The notes below the pieces were generated by a model, which worked only from the letters and a program-made list of their open reading frames with translations, had not been told where the DNA came from and searched no databases. A DNA stretch of 64,000 nucleotides from Lasiosphaeria ovina (taxonomy: Eukaryota; Ascomycota; Sordariomycetes; Sordariales; Lasiosphaeriaceae). Where the stretch lies: the NCBI GenBank assembly GCA_033439765.1, contig JAULSN010000008.1, positions 496,001-560,000 of the forward strand, given 5' to 3'. Positions within the stretch are counted from its first letter, which is position 1. Every line of letters starts with the position of its first letter. Below are positions 36,650 through 50,170 of this stretch, in pieces. Position numbers and translations under genes: made by a program.

Positions 36650-37175
36650 ACGATCTTATTAGGCCGTATAATTAGGAGGAGTATCGTCGCGAGAGCTGCT
36701 AGAGTGGGCCCCGTATCCCGATATCCTTATTTATAGGATATAGTTATAGGTACTAAGCGAACGAGGAAGGTAAACTAGATAGGACGCGTCGAGAATATCC
36801 GAATAAAGAGGCCGGGATACCCAGCAGGATTATTAAGTAGTATTACTTCAGCGCGCTACTACCCTATCGGGGAACTTAGCCCGGCGAACGGTATCCCGCC
36901 TCCCTGGGTATATTCTATCTTGCTCTATAGCTATATCTACCCTGCGATATATATTATATATTCTCCGAGTTATAATTACCTACGGGTTTATTTAGCTCCT
37001 CGAGTATATGAATTTAAGTAGCGGGGCGGGACGTATAAATAACTCCAAGCTATAGGCGTTTAATTATAAGTAACTTTAGGACTAGGATTATATAGCTCTA
37101 TACTGGGGAAAGGCGAGACCTTAGCCGCTTTACCGGCTTCGTAAGTAGCGTAAGAATACTACTCTCGAATTGGGT
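36650..37175 (+). pseudogene. unrecognised coding relic beside the 28-bp minisatellite
   Basis: One plus-strand frame reads through RIP-type stops for about 175 codons: QEEYRRESC at the start, then PNKEAGIPSRIIK, PCDIYYIFSELQLPTGLF, AGRDVQITPSYRRLIISNF and LSRFTGFVSSVRILLSNWV. The composition is protein-like and the frame is free of indels. I do not recognise the family. It stops where the repeat array at 37191 begins. Confidence 0.45.
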
Positions 37176-37190
37176 AGCGTAAAGGGCATA

Positions 37191-37340
37191 TTCTACGCTA
37201 ATTTAACGGAGGTAGATATTTTACGCTAATTTAGCGGAGGTAGATATTTTACGCTAGTTTAGCGGAGGCAGATATTTCACGCTAGTTTAGCGTAATCCGG
37301 GATTCTAAGCGTCTACCTCCGCTGAATTAGCGTGAATGTT
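37191..37340. repeat. 28-bp minisatellite, array A (mainly minus orientation, plus one inverted copy)
   Basis: Three full 28-nt units (37191, 37219, 37247) and a partial fourth (37275-37292) read TTTTACGCTAATTTAGCGG then AGGTAGATA. An inverted copy (CTACCTCCGCTGAATTAGCG) follows at 37311-37340. Each unit contains the 13-nt palindrome CGCTAAATTAGCG or a one-base variant. The same unit is found in the opposite orientation at 50171-50310. Confidence 0.9.
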
Positions 37341-37979
37341 TACTCGCCCCGGGGAGGTGGCGGCGTTACCCGGCGGCTTAATAAAGTAAGGACCCTTACC
37401 TACTATACCCTAGACGGCTTTAATAGTCAGGCGTATGATAGGGGTAGCTCGGCGGCCTTACGGTAGATGAAGTCCGATTGTCCGTAATACGTATATAATT
37501 CTTTATTACTTCTCCAATATCTTAGTAATATTTTCAACTTTCTTCGGACCTTCGCTAATATCGTATACGGGAAGCGTCGTATAGACTAATTAGAAATCGG
37601 CTAAAGAATAGATTACGGATTTGGGGTACGGGTTGCGGGTCGCGCCTCTCCAAGTATACTCACCCGTCCCCTACCGGGGTAGACTCGGTATAGCCCTATC
37701 CGACGCTGAAGCCGGTGAACGGATTTGGCCGACCCGACGCTAAAGCTAGTGAACGGATTTGGCCGACCCGATACCGAGGCGATTATCGCCGAATTCCCCC
37801 CCTTATAGTCTAATACGATCTCTTTCCTATACTTTAGTTAGGTATACCAAACCGCGGACGTAGCGGTTGAGGACGGTAGGGTACCCGACGCTTCCCTACT
37901 ACTACTTCGTTCCCGGCCCCGAGGAAACTAAGCCCCTTATAGACCTCCGAGACCATATCTTCTTCTCTATCTATAGTAA

Positions 37980-38850
37980 GTCGACCTAGGCGGTAAGTTC
38001 TCCGGCGGTAGCAGGCTGATATTTGGCCATCTCCTAGACCTTACCCCCAATACTAATATCCTCTACGCCTCCGGGTCGATTAGCGATATTCTAAGCTACT
38101 TATAAGACGAGGTCTAAGGGAAGTCCGCCTTCGAGTATTTCTATCCCGAAGACGTACTAATTATCCGATCCATTATTATAAGTACCCCGCTCGATAAGGC
38201 CGCCGCCCTCTACTATATCCGCATCCGCCGTAAGGACGGCTAGTAGGAGAGCTACGAGTACTACTTTACTATCGCCTATAATATATTAGTAGTATCTACG
38301 AGTATTTATTTCGAGGGTAAAGGGAGTATAAGTACGAGTCAACCCCCTTATTAACGTCCGTATCCTTTACCTTACTTATATACTTATATAGGGAGGGTAC
38401 GAGATACGCCCTAGATCCGGCGGATGTTCTCCAACTTATAGGGGGATCCTTATATACCGATATAACGAGAGCCGCGGGCCGTGCTAATTCTCAACCGCTT
38501 TAGTAGGAGTCTGAAGATTATATTTGCCTTAGATCTAGTACCGTAGATTCTCGGATTACCCTTAACCGAGCTCCTCCTCTAGAGGTCTCTCTACGACTAT
38601 ATCCAACCCAACTATATTAGTAAAACTGAGGAGTATCTAGAGAGCGCTAAGACCTATAACTCGATTACGTACTTACGTTTTGGGTATAAGGACCTACGGA
38701 TCGACCTAATTTATAATTAGGAGGAGCTTAACGACCGAGGTAGCCTTAATATAGATAAAGAAGACGTCGAGGAAACGTTTGAGCTGGAGGGTATTATATC
38801 CTGTACGTTAGATAGCCTAGTCGTTATTCTTCGGAGAGTACTAGTTCTCG
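37980..38850 (+). pseudogene. fungal PAS-domain protein relic (WC-1-like family)
   Basis: One frame (codon starts at multiples of 3, such as 38040) reads through RIP-type stops. The first PAS domain reads LTPNTNILYASGSISDIL, then the GKSAFEYFYPEDV motif, IRSI, LDKAAALYYIRIRRKDG and FTIAYNILVVSTSIY. A linker with TPQIRRMFSNLQGDP leads to a second PAS domain: REPRAVLILNRFSRSLKIIF, ILGLPLTELLL, SLYDYIQPN, ESAKTYNSITYLRFGYKDLR and the closing ELEGIISCTLDSLVVILRR. The order and spacing match a fungal two-PAS regulator family of the WC-1/GATA-PAS group, where such proteins sense signals or bind partners in the nucleus. No zinc finger is visible. Several Cys/His have become Tyr by C-to-T change. The 5' start is not clear, and reading may continue to about 39.15 kb. 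Confidence 0.75.
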
Positions 38851-41163
38851 GATAGGGAAATATCGTCGCCCCCCGGCAAGCTTCGCGGCTAGGCTGCGCT
38901 TTATAACGGATACTACCGTCGCTAGCCGTTTCCTCGAGTACGGTGTTATATTCGGCTATCTCGTTACTACCTCCGTTAGGGATAGCGGGCCCGGTTTACT
39001 ATATATTAGTAGATAGTACTAGCAGTTCTAACCGCGGGGTGACTTACCCTATTTACGGTATTATAGTTAAGACGAAGGAGAATTTGAGGTAAGCCTCTTA
39101 CCCGCCTAGGGTCTACCCTATTTCGCTTATATATATTAATAGGTAGAAAATACGAAGTAAGATACTAGAAGCCCTTTAAATATCTACGCTATCTAAAGGT
39201 ATTCGCTTCCTCTAGTAACCTTAATCGATATACGGCTAGTAAGTATAGAATCTTTTAACTAGACGATATAGTCTACTTATATAAATTATACGAGACGAAC
39301 CCGGCCTAGTCCAGACGCGATAACCTTAGGGTCTATTTGAAGAAGATATACGATAAAACTGGAATAGATCTCGGTCAATTTATAATATAGTTTAAGGTAG
39401 AAGACTATATTATAATAATTAATAAGGGTCTCGTTTCTAGCCCTCAAAACTAGGAACTTACACCCGCCCTAGAAGCTTCGGCCTCGAACTAAAGACTTAA
39501 TCGGTTAGTTCCCGGACCTACTATAGCGGCCACCCCCTATATCTTATTAGTCCGGGATCCCGACGCGAACTGGTTTTACCGAGCTTCTAAGTAGTAGGAT
39601 ATATCTATAAGCTCCCCTGGAGTATTTGTCCGATAGACTGCCTTCTCCTTCCTCCCGGACGTACGATAGTCTACCGCCCGCGTTTTGTCTCGTACGTTAG
39701 CGGATGGCGACCGGAAATCACCGGGTTTGTATAATAGCGAGGTAGATAGCGAAGCGAACCCTCTATATATAGGCTCTTCTACTACGACTAGGCGCGTATT
39801 ATTACTACGAAACTATTCGGGTACGGAATATAGATAATGATGTCCGAAATAATGTCTAAAGTAAGGGATATTAAACGGCGAAAGATCCTAAGCTCGCGTC
39901 GCTTGCTAGGCGGTAAGGAAGTACCGGTTTAGTTAGACGACCGCTTCGTACTAGTAATACTACTACTTCGACTGGCGCGTGATAGACCTGCCGTGCTTGT
40001 GCTCGGTGAAAGTTACGATCGATCCTGCCGGTAGTTCGTGGCCTTCGTAATATCCAACCCCTTCCGAAGGGGTATTGGGCTATTATAGAGCGATAATAGC
40101 TCTTAGCGCGGGCGATCCTGCTCCTACTAATAACTCTATCGTCTACGGCGCTCTAGTAGAAGATATTAAGAGTAATTTATGGCGTTAGGATTAGGGTCCG
40201 GCACTTCTCGAAAGGGCGACTGAGGTGGAATACTAAGTTGGTTAAGGTATAATGGTGGCGACGTTATTGAGGTCGTCGGGAGATCCATTAGGACCTAGAT
40301 TAGTCTTTACAAACGTGCGATAACGGTCCAAGGCGTTAGGGCCGTTAGGGTCGTTAGGAGGGCGAATACCACTCGAGGCCTTATCTAAAGATACTGCTCT
40401 ATCCGAAGAGACTAGAAGGGGTAGCCTAATCCTAGATGGTTAATCCTATATACTGAGCTTTATTTACGAGTATTGGTAGTAATAAATATAAAATTATTAT
40501 CCGACCCGCTAGGTAGAGCGTTATGATTTGGCTAGCCGCCCGTATCGTCGAGCGGATTTAGGAGATTCCGTAAGCTAGGGGACGTAGCTATTATAGTAAC
40601 TTCTTACTTTATATATAATAAGAAGAGAGAAGCCAAAATAGATACGAAAACGAATAACTAGGATAAAATATATAGAAGAGGGTAAGATTATTTCCTAAGG
40701 GAGCGAGAAGTAAGTATTTATACCTAGTAAATTTGGACTAGATACCGCCGGGGCTCCTAATCCTTACTAGGTTTGTAAATGCTTTTTCCTACCTATATAT
40801 ATTCTAGGTCTGGCCTACGGCTAGTATCCAAGCTATAACTAGCTGAATACCTATATAACTAGTTTTGGCCCCTCCCCGTATTACCCTCCGTGCTTTTTAG
40901 GTATAGGTAGTCTTATAGCTAGAAGTAAGTAATAATGGAAATAAAATTATTTAGTAGGACGAACCTACTTAGCGTACTAATAAGAAAGCTCCCTCTATTC
41001 TTACCCCTAAAGCTATGGATTAGTTACCCCTTTATTTATCGTTAATAACCTACTATTTTATTAATCTTATAAGTCGGAAAGTATTATTCTGGAAATGGTA
41101 TGTACGCTAGGGTGGTATATAAGTTATATTATATACGTAGGCGACTCACTCTATAGTAAAAAT
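38851..41163. other. mutated DNA without a recognised gene
   Basis: The first 300 nt may be the C-terminal tail of the PAS relic. The rest carries no frame I can place. Confidence 0.35.
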
Positions 41164-41208
41164 GAGATAAGGGAGTCTCCCTTATCTCAAGTTCGGTATG
41201 GCGTAGGA
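41164..41208. repeat. degraded member of the palindrome family
   Basis: The centre GAGATAAGGGAG-T-CTCCCTTATCTC is a perfect 25-nt palindrome. The right arm continues AAGTTCGGTATGGCGT, matching the other members, while the left arm beyond the centre is eroded. A run of 13 C follows at about 41214-41226. Confidence 0.75.
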
Positions 41209-41235
41209 GCTTGCCCCCCCCCCCCCTACCCCCGC

Positions 41236-41286
41236 CGCCATTTTCCACCACCCTGATTTTCCTATAACCCTAGTAGGAAAATGGCG
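41236..41286. repeat. short inverted repeat CGCCATTTTCC / GGAAAATGGCG
   Basis: Eleven-nt perfect inverted repeats are 51 nt apart end to end. GGTAGGAAAATGGC also occurs near 33294, so the terminus may belong to a small non-autonomous element. No target duplication was recognised. Confidence 0.5.
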
Positions 41287-41984
41287 ACCCGCGGTAGGAA
41301 GAGAATAACTAACGGCTACGATTCCGGACTACCCAAAAGTCTATATTATTTATTATAGTGGTATTAAAAGAGGGGCCAGCTCCGTATGACCTCTTACGAG
41401 TATAATATCTCATCCTCCTTATAGAAAGGGTCGGCAAAATCTAGTGAATTCCATAATTCTAATACTATCTAAGATCTTAAAGTCGCTTAAAAGTTATCTA
41501 GGTAATATAAATATGGGGAAAACTATATCACCTCCGTATCGACCCTACTTAGGTTCTATAACGGGTAGGAGTCGTAGACGTGGTTATCCTTAAACTCTAT
41601 TAAAGGCTAATATATATAGGTAGAAAGCGGCGTAGGGTAATGAAGAGGCTAATATTTGATATGCGGATATTAAACCGGTATAAATCCCTAGTAAGTACTC
41701 TAAAGATCGGCTCCGCTATCTTGGATAGTTGACTGGCGTTCCTTATCTGCCTTTCGTATACCCTCCTCTTACTATTTACGTGCTTATAAGATTTTTCGGG
41801 TTTCTTCGAATTCTAAAGGACGGAGATATTAGTACTCGACTAGTAATATATATATAGGGTATATGGATATGGTGGTGGAGGGTCCCAGGAGATTAGTTGG
41901 CCTTAGTACGCGAACCAGTAGTATACCGAAGAGAAAAGGGAAGATGAGCTATACCTAGTAGAAATCCCGTCCTACCTTTAGGCT

Positions 41985-42260
41985 CCTGGCGTTTGCTATA
42001 ATTCTTGTTAATTATATGGACGTTAAGATATCTCAAAGTCCCGTAGGCCTTCTTATACCTATTCTACCTATAGGTATACTTACGTTTAATTTCTATATAC
42101 TTCCTCCTACGAAGATTCTTAGGTCCTCGTCTTTGCCTATAATTCTTATTAATTACGTGGGCGTTAAGATATTTTAAAGTCCCGTAGGCCCTCTTATACC
42201 CATCCCACCTATAGGCATATTTACGTTCAATTTCTTCGTACTTCCTCCTGAATTTGATAA
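41985..42260 (-). pseudogene. tandem C2H2 zinc-finger relic
   Basis: A 118-bp segment is repeated directly at 41992-42109 and 42132-42249. On the minus strand each copy reads as a fungal zinc finger with ancestral spacing C-x4-C-x12-H-x5-H: YAYRWDGYKRAYGTLKYLNA, then HVINKNY, and YTYRxNRYKKAYGTLRYLNV, then HIINKNY. In both copies the two Cys and the last His are now Tyr, exactly the codon changes expected from RIP (TGC/TGT and CAC/CAT to TAC/TAT). The downstream basic helix (RRKYEEIERK) resembles the one after the GTLNHLNAHV finger in fungal C2H2 regulators. It is non-functional as read. Confidence 0.7.
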
Positions 42261-45200
42261 GTAGCGCGCCGGCATTAGTACTAGGATACTCGGCCGTGCT
42301 ATTAGACGTATTAAGGTATATCGAACCCCTTATGTTACGTATCTGGCCGTTATACTAAGAGTAGTAAGTATTAGCGAAAATGTATCTTACGGTAAGTTAC
42401 CGCTACTTCGGGTAACGTTTCGAGGGGCCAAAGGAGGCGTGATATAGTATTCGGAATCCTATCGAGTAAGAGAAGGCTCGCTATCGGCTTAGCGTTCCCT
42501 ACTAAATATATAGGCTAGTCCAAGATCTAAGGGGCGCGGCCGATAGACTATAATCCTATATAATATAAACCCTTAATCTATACTTATAACGCTTATCTAG
42601 ATCGTTAATATATCCTAGACGTTATATCCTATACTAAGCGAATACGATACGTCGTCTCTTTACTTAACGAGATCTTTTAGAGGATAGGGGGGTTATTAAG
42701 GAGGGGTATAGGGGGGTAGGAAGCTACGAAAGAAATAGACTAGCGAGAGTACGAGTTAAAGAGTAAGGATAAACGAGGCTAACGTAAGAATCCTAAGAAT
42801 AGAGATAGAGACGGATTGATAGTAGCTAGCCGAGATAAAGGAGCTATATAGTAGGTAGACGTACGAGGAAGGGAGTAGATATATAGTACTAACCTCTACC
42901 TTCTAGCGCTTACGATAATCGTAAGCCTAGGCGGTACGCTTACGCTCGTCGTTAGAGACCTTTAGTCGTTTTATAATGGGGGATCGGGTAGCTAACGAAT
43001 AGACTAGAATTACTTAACTTAACTCTTACGCTTATATAAGATAGGCTAAGATATAAAGAGTTAAGTATAACGAGTAGGCTACGCGGGCTAAGGGCAAGTA
43101 ATACGAGTCTTAATACCTTCGGAAGTAATCGTCGGCGGAGGTCTTAACCGAGACTAGCGGAACGGATACTATACGTACCTAGACATATAAGAGAGCGGCG
43201 AAGGCTAAGCGGTAGCCCAAGCTAGGGCCGGGAAGTTCGACTATAGAGTAGGGTAGTTAGAAGAAGTATCCTACGAGTAGTATATCCCACCGTGGGCCGG
43301 CCTTTATATAGATCTATTAGTACTCTACTCGAGCCTAGTAGTAGGCGGCCTATAGTACGAATCGGCTACTACGTCCGCGACTAGGTCGATACTCGACAGG
43401 TTCGAGGCGCCTATAATTCGAGACTACTAGCGTACTAGAGTATTGAAAGGCCCGCGTAGAGTAGACGTCTAGGGGGAAAGCTAGGGTAGGGTAGCCGCGA
43501 TAAGTGGAGGCGGCCGAGGTAGGAAAGTAGGGGAGCTTATAGCGATAAGGCTAGCGCCTAACCCGGACTTGAGGTTCGTAGCGTAGGGTATAGGTACGTA
43601 GGGTATAGTATAATAACGACGACCTAGGCTCTACTACCTAAGATAGGTAGCGTCTCTTTAGCGTACGCGTCGTAGTAGTCCATATCCACTCCTATATAGG
43701 CTATTATTAATTAGTACTCTATCCGCTAACTAGGCGGTAGGCGTCGTTAACTTACGAATATGTCCGTCCTCTCCGCTTCCTAGACTCCTCCTTAGTAAAA
43801 TAAATAGCTAGGTAGGTAGGTAGGTAATTCCTTCGGTTTTTAGTAGAAGTAGCGCGGTAGGCGGACGGGCAAAGCCCCGCTTCGGGGAGCGGAGAGAGAT
43901 ATAGAGAGCGAAGCGAGAATAGGAGAGGAGAAGAAGTTATAGGAATATAGTATTAAGTGAATAAGGGATAAAGAGACGAGCGAGAGTACGACGTAAACGT
44001 CGTTTTACGGGAGGCGGTCGTAAGAAGCTTATCGAGAGTAAGGTCCGGGCAATCTAATATCGTACCTATATAACGGTCGTAGGTTAAGAACTCGGTCTAG
44101 AGAATAGTATAAGTAGGAGAGAAGGGGGAATATAAAAGGGGGAGACGGACTCGAAACTACCTAAGCTTATTAGCCGCTTAGTATACTTTACGTTAGACGG
44201 ATTCTCCTATAAAGGTCTATCTAATACCTAGTAGCGGAGTATAATAATAAAGACCAAATAAGCTAAATAGAATAAGTATTTAGCGAGTATAGAGTTTCCC
44301 GACCAATACGCTTAGATAGTCCAAACGAGGACGCCGCTAGCGAAGATACCTATAATAAGGAAGTTCTCCTAAAATCTATATATAGTAAGGTTTTATATAT
44401 TTATATATTTCTAGCGATGGAGAATATAGATCCGTAGTATATCTTCCGGGGGAGAAGGCGAAGGAGCGGCTATTAAGGAATAATAACTCTATAGAGGGGA
44501 CGATCCGTTAGCCGTATTATCTTAGAATAGGGATCCCGGGGATCTAAAGCTATTATATTATACCCTAGCCCTCCCCGACGACGAAGGTCTATACGAACCT
44601 TACTTAAAATAGACATTTATTTAGAGACTAATATCGGTAGTTCTAGGGCGCTATAAAGGCTATAGTCTCCGCTTAGGCTCTACTATATAGTTAGCGCGAA
44701 GTTAATACTATATTAGTACTATTCTTATTCTAGCTACTTTAAAGGCAAGTTAGGCTAGGGGTTTAGAGTTAGCCCCTTACTAAATTATAGGCGTAGATAT
44801 AACAAGTCCTAATTATTATTTATAATTACTACGATACGAATATTTTAACGTATAAAAAGATATTTGAGGGCTATTTACTAAAGTACGTATATAAGGCTTT
44901 ATATACCCTATCTCATTCTACGCCTTCTCCGCTCCAAGCTAGGCTCCGACGGAGTCTAAGTAGCTGAACGGAACGCGTCGTATTATTTATACTTCGCCTT
45001 TCTAGTTATATATCTACGGCCACTCCGCCTTTCTACCTTTCTAGTATTACTACCCCCTAATATACCCCCCCAGCCCTCTTTTCCTCCTCCTCCTAACGTC
45101 CTACCTACGATTAATTATATACCGGTATTTAGGAGGATAGGAGAACTTAAGGAGTAGGTATATTACGGATAGGATAATATAAAGATGCTATAACTTAAGG

Positions 45201-48200
45201 CTAGGAGACTACCTATACCTAAATAGTACCAAATATAGTTATATAGATATTCGGCTTATTATGGCTTTATTATTAGCTATACGCCTACGTAATTACTACT
45301 ATCTCTAGCTCGGTTGGCGAATATTAGACTTACCCGGTAGTTATTATTACTACCGAAATACTCGTAATATAGGAAACTTACGGCGAAGTAAAAATACGGT
45401 TAGATAATCCTAGACCGGGTAGCTACTATACGGACTTATAATAGCTAGAAATAAAAGGCCTTTATCTCTTCGTCCACTAGTAGTACGAGAAGCTCTAATT
45501 ACAAATTAGAGAGACGTACTATTACGGTCTTAAAACCGATTAGGATATAAACCATATCTTTACTAGTAGACCAAGTATACGGCCGTATTTAATACGACCT
45601 TACCGAAATATAAGGCGAGACCGGCGGACTAATTAGTTATATTTTCCTAGTAATACCGCCTATAGATGCGGTTAGGCGGTAATAGAGCTACTAATCCTTA
45701 GTAGGAGCTTGCTATCTTTAAGCCGTAGTTATAATCCCTATAGAGAGCCTCGTCTTTTATAAATATAGTATAGTTATATATAATAAAACTAGCTTAGCTA
45801 CTCTCTTAGTATAATAATCTAAAGCTTACCGTTAAGCCCCTAACTAAACGCTTCCTAATAGAACTCTTCTAGCGCTCGGATTTCACCATCTTACCCTACG
45901 GAGCGGTATTAGCCCGCCGTCTTTCCTATTCTTCTTACTATACCTATATAGGCCTTATTTCCTTACTCTAGATACTTAGCCTATTAACTTTACTAACGTA
46001 AGCGTATAAAATGAGTAATCCTAAGGAAGCGGCTAAAAAATTACTTACTACGATTTCCCAAGTAATAAAAGACAATCCCGAGAATAAGCCTTCTTCTATC
46101 TTAATTATAGGGTATACTATCCGTATCTATACTAAGGTATTAAGCTTCTATAGTAAGTTTTCCCCTAGCTAACGTTAGCCTTTCGATCTATATTATTAAC
46201 GTAGAGACAGGTTCTACTAGTCTTTTTACTACTATAGAAGTATAGAAACTTCTCACGCTCCCGCCGGCGATTAACGGAAATGGGGACGAGTATAGGGATA
46301 TCTATATTAGAGGGGAGTTTGGGAAAGCTATCTCGCGACTCTTTAGTAGCTCGGCAAAACTCTACGTAGGTACGGCCCTCGTAGTTTTGACCCAGGATCT
46401 CACGCCGGGCTTATACCCGGTGGCCGAAGGTATAGTAACTTATTTAACTCTATATAATATTAGTAATACTATTTCCCTCATGCTTTAGGATTATAAGAGC
46501 CCGCGCGTCTTGGGATAGCGGGGGTTTAGTAACTAATATACGTAGTCCTATATAGGGCTTAGTTCTTAAGCTACTTCTAGTTACTACTTCTAGTTACCTT
46601 ACCTATCGGTTACCTTATCTGGCTTTTCCTATATACGGAATTGGAAATTCTACTACTAGGCCGCGGCTATTTATATTAAGATTACTTTAAGAGTAGTATC
46701 CTAGGCATTTACTCTACTCCTTACTTTTCCCCTTCTTTCGCTCTCCTTAGCCTACTATTTATCTAATACGGGAATACCCTTAATTACGTATATTAATAAT
46801 TAATACGACTACCCTATTCCTATAGGTAGTTACTACGGAAAGTATCCTAACTCCTTTATACCTAACCCGGGCCGACTTTTATATACTTTAGGTATAAAAT
46901 ACTCGATATAGGCAAATAATATACTTACTTTATCGCTCTATAAGCCCTACCTTTATTCTCCTTTACGGTCTAGTAGCTATAAATAACGGCGGGAAAACGC
47001 TAGATTCACCTATAGATATATATAACCTCTAAATAGCGGAAGAGGACGGAGTAGGAAATTTAGATATAATTTTAGGCGGCGAGGCTGGTATAGTACGGAG
47101 GCTATCCCCACCCTCTAAGGCCTACGTCTTATTCGTATTAGATACGGGCTATAAGTAACCGATAGGGAGTTTCTCTACTAAGTACTCTTATTAGAAGATT
47201 TCTATAGGGGAGGACGATATCCGTTATTAAGCTAATAGTAAGCTTAGCGAGTAGGCCCCGGACTAAGGGCTAAGGTACCGGGATATCGTTACTAGTGTTT
47301 TTTATCTTTACCCCCTTTATTTATTTATAGTAAAGTCCGAGCTAGACGCTACCCTATAAGAGTCGAGAATAGACCTTATACTATGAACGGGGTAACGCTA
47401 GATATTCCCCGCTCTATCTAAGTAATCGAAATTCCAGCCTAGTCAAAACCCCTATCTCTTACCGGCGTAGTCGAGGAAAGCGGTCGAGGAAAGCGGGGGC
47501 GGAATGACCCTCCTCTACCCTATTATAGGGCGCTATAAGTTTACGAGGTAAAGGTAGGACGGGCGGAATAAATATATACTATAGTACCTAGTAATAGCGT
47601 ATCCCGAGTACCCCCCTTATCGTTATTAACCCCCCGTTTAACTAAGTATTAAGTCTATCCCTACTCCCTAATTACTTATAAGGGGTAGTTAGCTAGACTT
47701 ACTCTTAAAGGATGCCTTAGTTAGGACGTTATTCTAATAGGAGACTAAGTCACTCTCCGAGAGAAATACGGTAGCTTTTGGGGGTAGAGGTTATCTCGAA
47801 CTAGTCTAGAACCTAGAGTCTTAGGGGGTTAGAAATAGGGAGAAGATTATCGAGGAAATTTATTTTCAACCTCTCCCTTTATCGTTATTCCGCGCCCTAT
47901 CGTATTTAGAAATATTGAAAAGTCTCGAGTTTAAGTCTAGACCTTTATATCTCGTTACCCCGACTATCCTAGCTCCCTATTTAGGATATACTTAGGTATA
48001 TACTAATACGCCGGTAGGTACTGGTCGTAGTAAAGCTCGCCCTAATGGCCGAATTTCTCCGGCGGCCAGATTATAAAGTAGTAGTAGGTGCTAAACCAAC
48101 CATCTATAATAATTACCGGTTCCGCTATTATCGGTATTCCTAGTACCTCCGACAAACGACTTTTACGCTATTATTATACTGGTAGATACGATATCCCAAG

Positions 48201-50170
48201 TTAGTCTAGTACCCCCTAGGGTAAGTAAGTAGGCTTATTAACCTTTATAGGCCACCTAGAACGAGTCGGATTACTCGACGTATAATATCAAGCTTCTATA
48301 CTTCAATAATAGTACTCGCTATCCAAGCTACTCCCAAGTCAGGGTCTGGCGGCCCCCGCGCTATAGAACTCCTTACCCGTATTATAAAGCTAGTAGAGCA
48401 TTGGAGTACTTAGAGAAGGAGGAGGGACTGCTTAGGTGTACGATCTATAAGGGTTTCGCCGTTAATCTGAGATTCTTAGCTCGGGGCCTAAGGGTAAGTA
48501 GGGGAATTAGTAATTATAACGTTTATAGGATGAAAGTGCTAGTTCTAGGCTAGTTCCCTAGGATAAGGCTAGATCTATATAGTAGTTCCTAGGTACTTAA
48601 CGGGTATCGTTACTATATACTCTAGCCCCTAAATATTTATTTTAGCGCTACCTAACTTTAAAGTCTAATACGGACTATAACTAATTAATTTTACTATAAA
48701 ATTTAAAAAGATACCTTAGGTTCCTAGAATTTAATAGCCATTATAGGTAGCGCGATAGAGGTTCCTAATTAAGGGTAGTAGATTAACCTTTACCTCCTTA
48801 TAGATTATAGTAGAATTATAACTTACCTATAAGGTAATATAATATAGTATAGTACCGCCTTCCTAATCCTTATTTTCCATCTAGCTAGCCCCCTACTTCT
48901 CCGCGGGCCCCTCTTTAGGGATTATATAGATCCAGGCCTTTAGAGGCGAGGCCTTCGCTAGGGGTTATTAGCTAAGACTTAGGGCCGGAGTTAGGAGGCG
49001 GGATAATAGGGGTTAGTAAGCTTGGGATAGCGGATATTAAGATTTCCCGCTACTTTATTCATTATTCTAGCCTCCTATAGTCGAATAGTTTATTAATTTA
49101 CTATAGGGCGTAAATTATCTTTATATACTACTTTTCAAGTTATAAGTATATAGTTAGGGAATAATAAAATAGAATTACTTACTAAAGACCTTCCTTAGGA
49201 GATTATTATAATTATTCTACTAGAAATATAGAGTAATTTCTTAGATACTATTAGTCTAGTACTATAGAGCGAAGAGGAAATATATACCAAATATAAACTC
49301 TTTCGCCTAGTCTAGGTTCGAAAGGTAACGCTAGTAGTCTAACTAGTAAGGGTCCAACTCTAGCGCCTTATTAAGCTATTTTAGGGTAGTATTACGAATC
49401 TTATTAAAGATAAAAAGTCTTTCAAGCTCTATACGGCGGAGGATTTTTACCGCTCGTACTATTCCGGTAACGGTTAGACTAGACTTTTAAAGATATATTA
49501 TTCCCTCTATTCTATACCTACTCCGCGTAATTAAATTAATAATCTCCGTTACGCCATAATTAGAAGGCGTAGCTATTCGACTCTTCATATTATTTAGAAG
49601 CTCTCGGGCATATAAGGCCCGCTATATTGATCGCTGGTCGGGCATAATAAAGAAGATTAAGGCAGTAGTACGGTGCGTAACGACTAGGGGGGGGCCCTTA
49701 GAATATAGAGGAAAGCGGTCGAGGAAAGCGGGGTACGGAAAAAAAAGCTAGGGGATAGCGCTATACCTAGGTATTAGTAGAAGTACGCTAATGACCTGTT
49801 CCTCCACCTGGGGTCTTAACGTATATGGATCGTTACTATGCGCGGCCTCGATACTAGTAATGGGATAGGGGCGTAGGTTAGATCTACTTTTTTTTAAAAA
49901 ATTATAGCTTTCGAGCCGTAGCTCTATTAAGGCCTTAATTATAAAAACTATTATATAGCCTGGAGTCAGATATATAAGACTAGAGTACCTCGCGGGCGGT
50001 CTCCCTAGCCTTGGAATTACCGGTATATAGAATCGAGAGAGGTATTACTAGCCTTAATTTATATAAAAATACAAACCTAATTATAGTCCTAGTATATAGG
50101 CCGGGCCGCCGTACGAATCCGGGCCGCAGCTGCTCGAATAGAATAGGGTACTACCCTTCTATATAGACTA
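42261..50170. other. 8 kb of mutated DNA without a recognised gene
   Basis: Near-saturated RIP-type sequence. A Gln/Arg-rich plus-strand reading at about 42.97-43.45 kb and a plus-strand reading at 49.27-49.63 kb (includes DKKSFKLYTAEDFYRSYYSG) look like gene remnants of unknown kind. A 26-nt motif built from two GAGGAAAGCGG units occurs at about 47473 and 49709. I looked for YxDD reverse-transcriptase, integrase and DUF3435-recombinase motifs and saw none. Confidence 0.4.
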
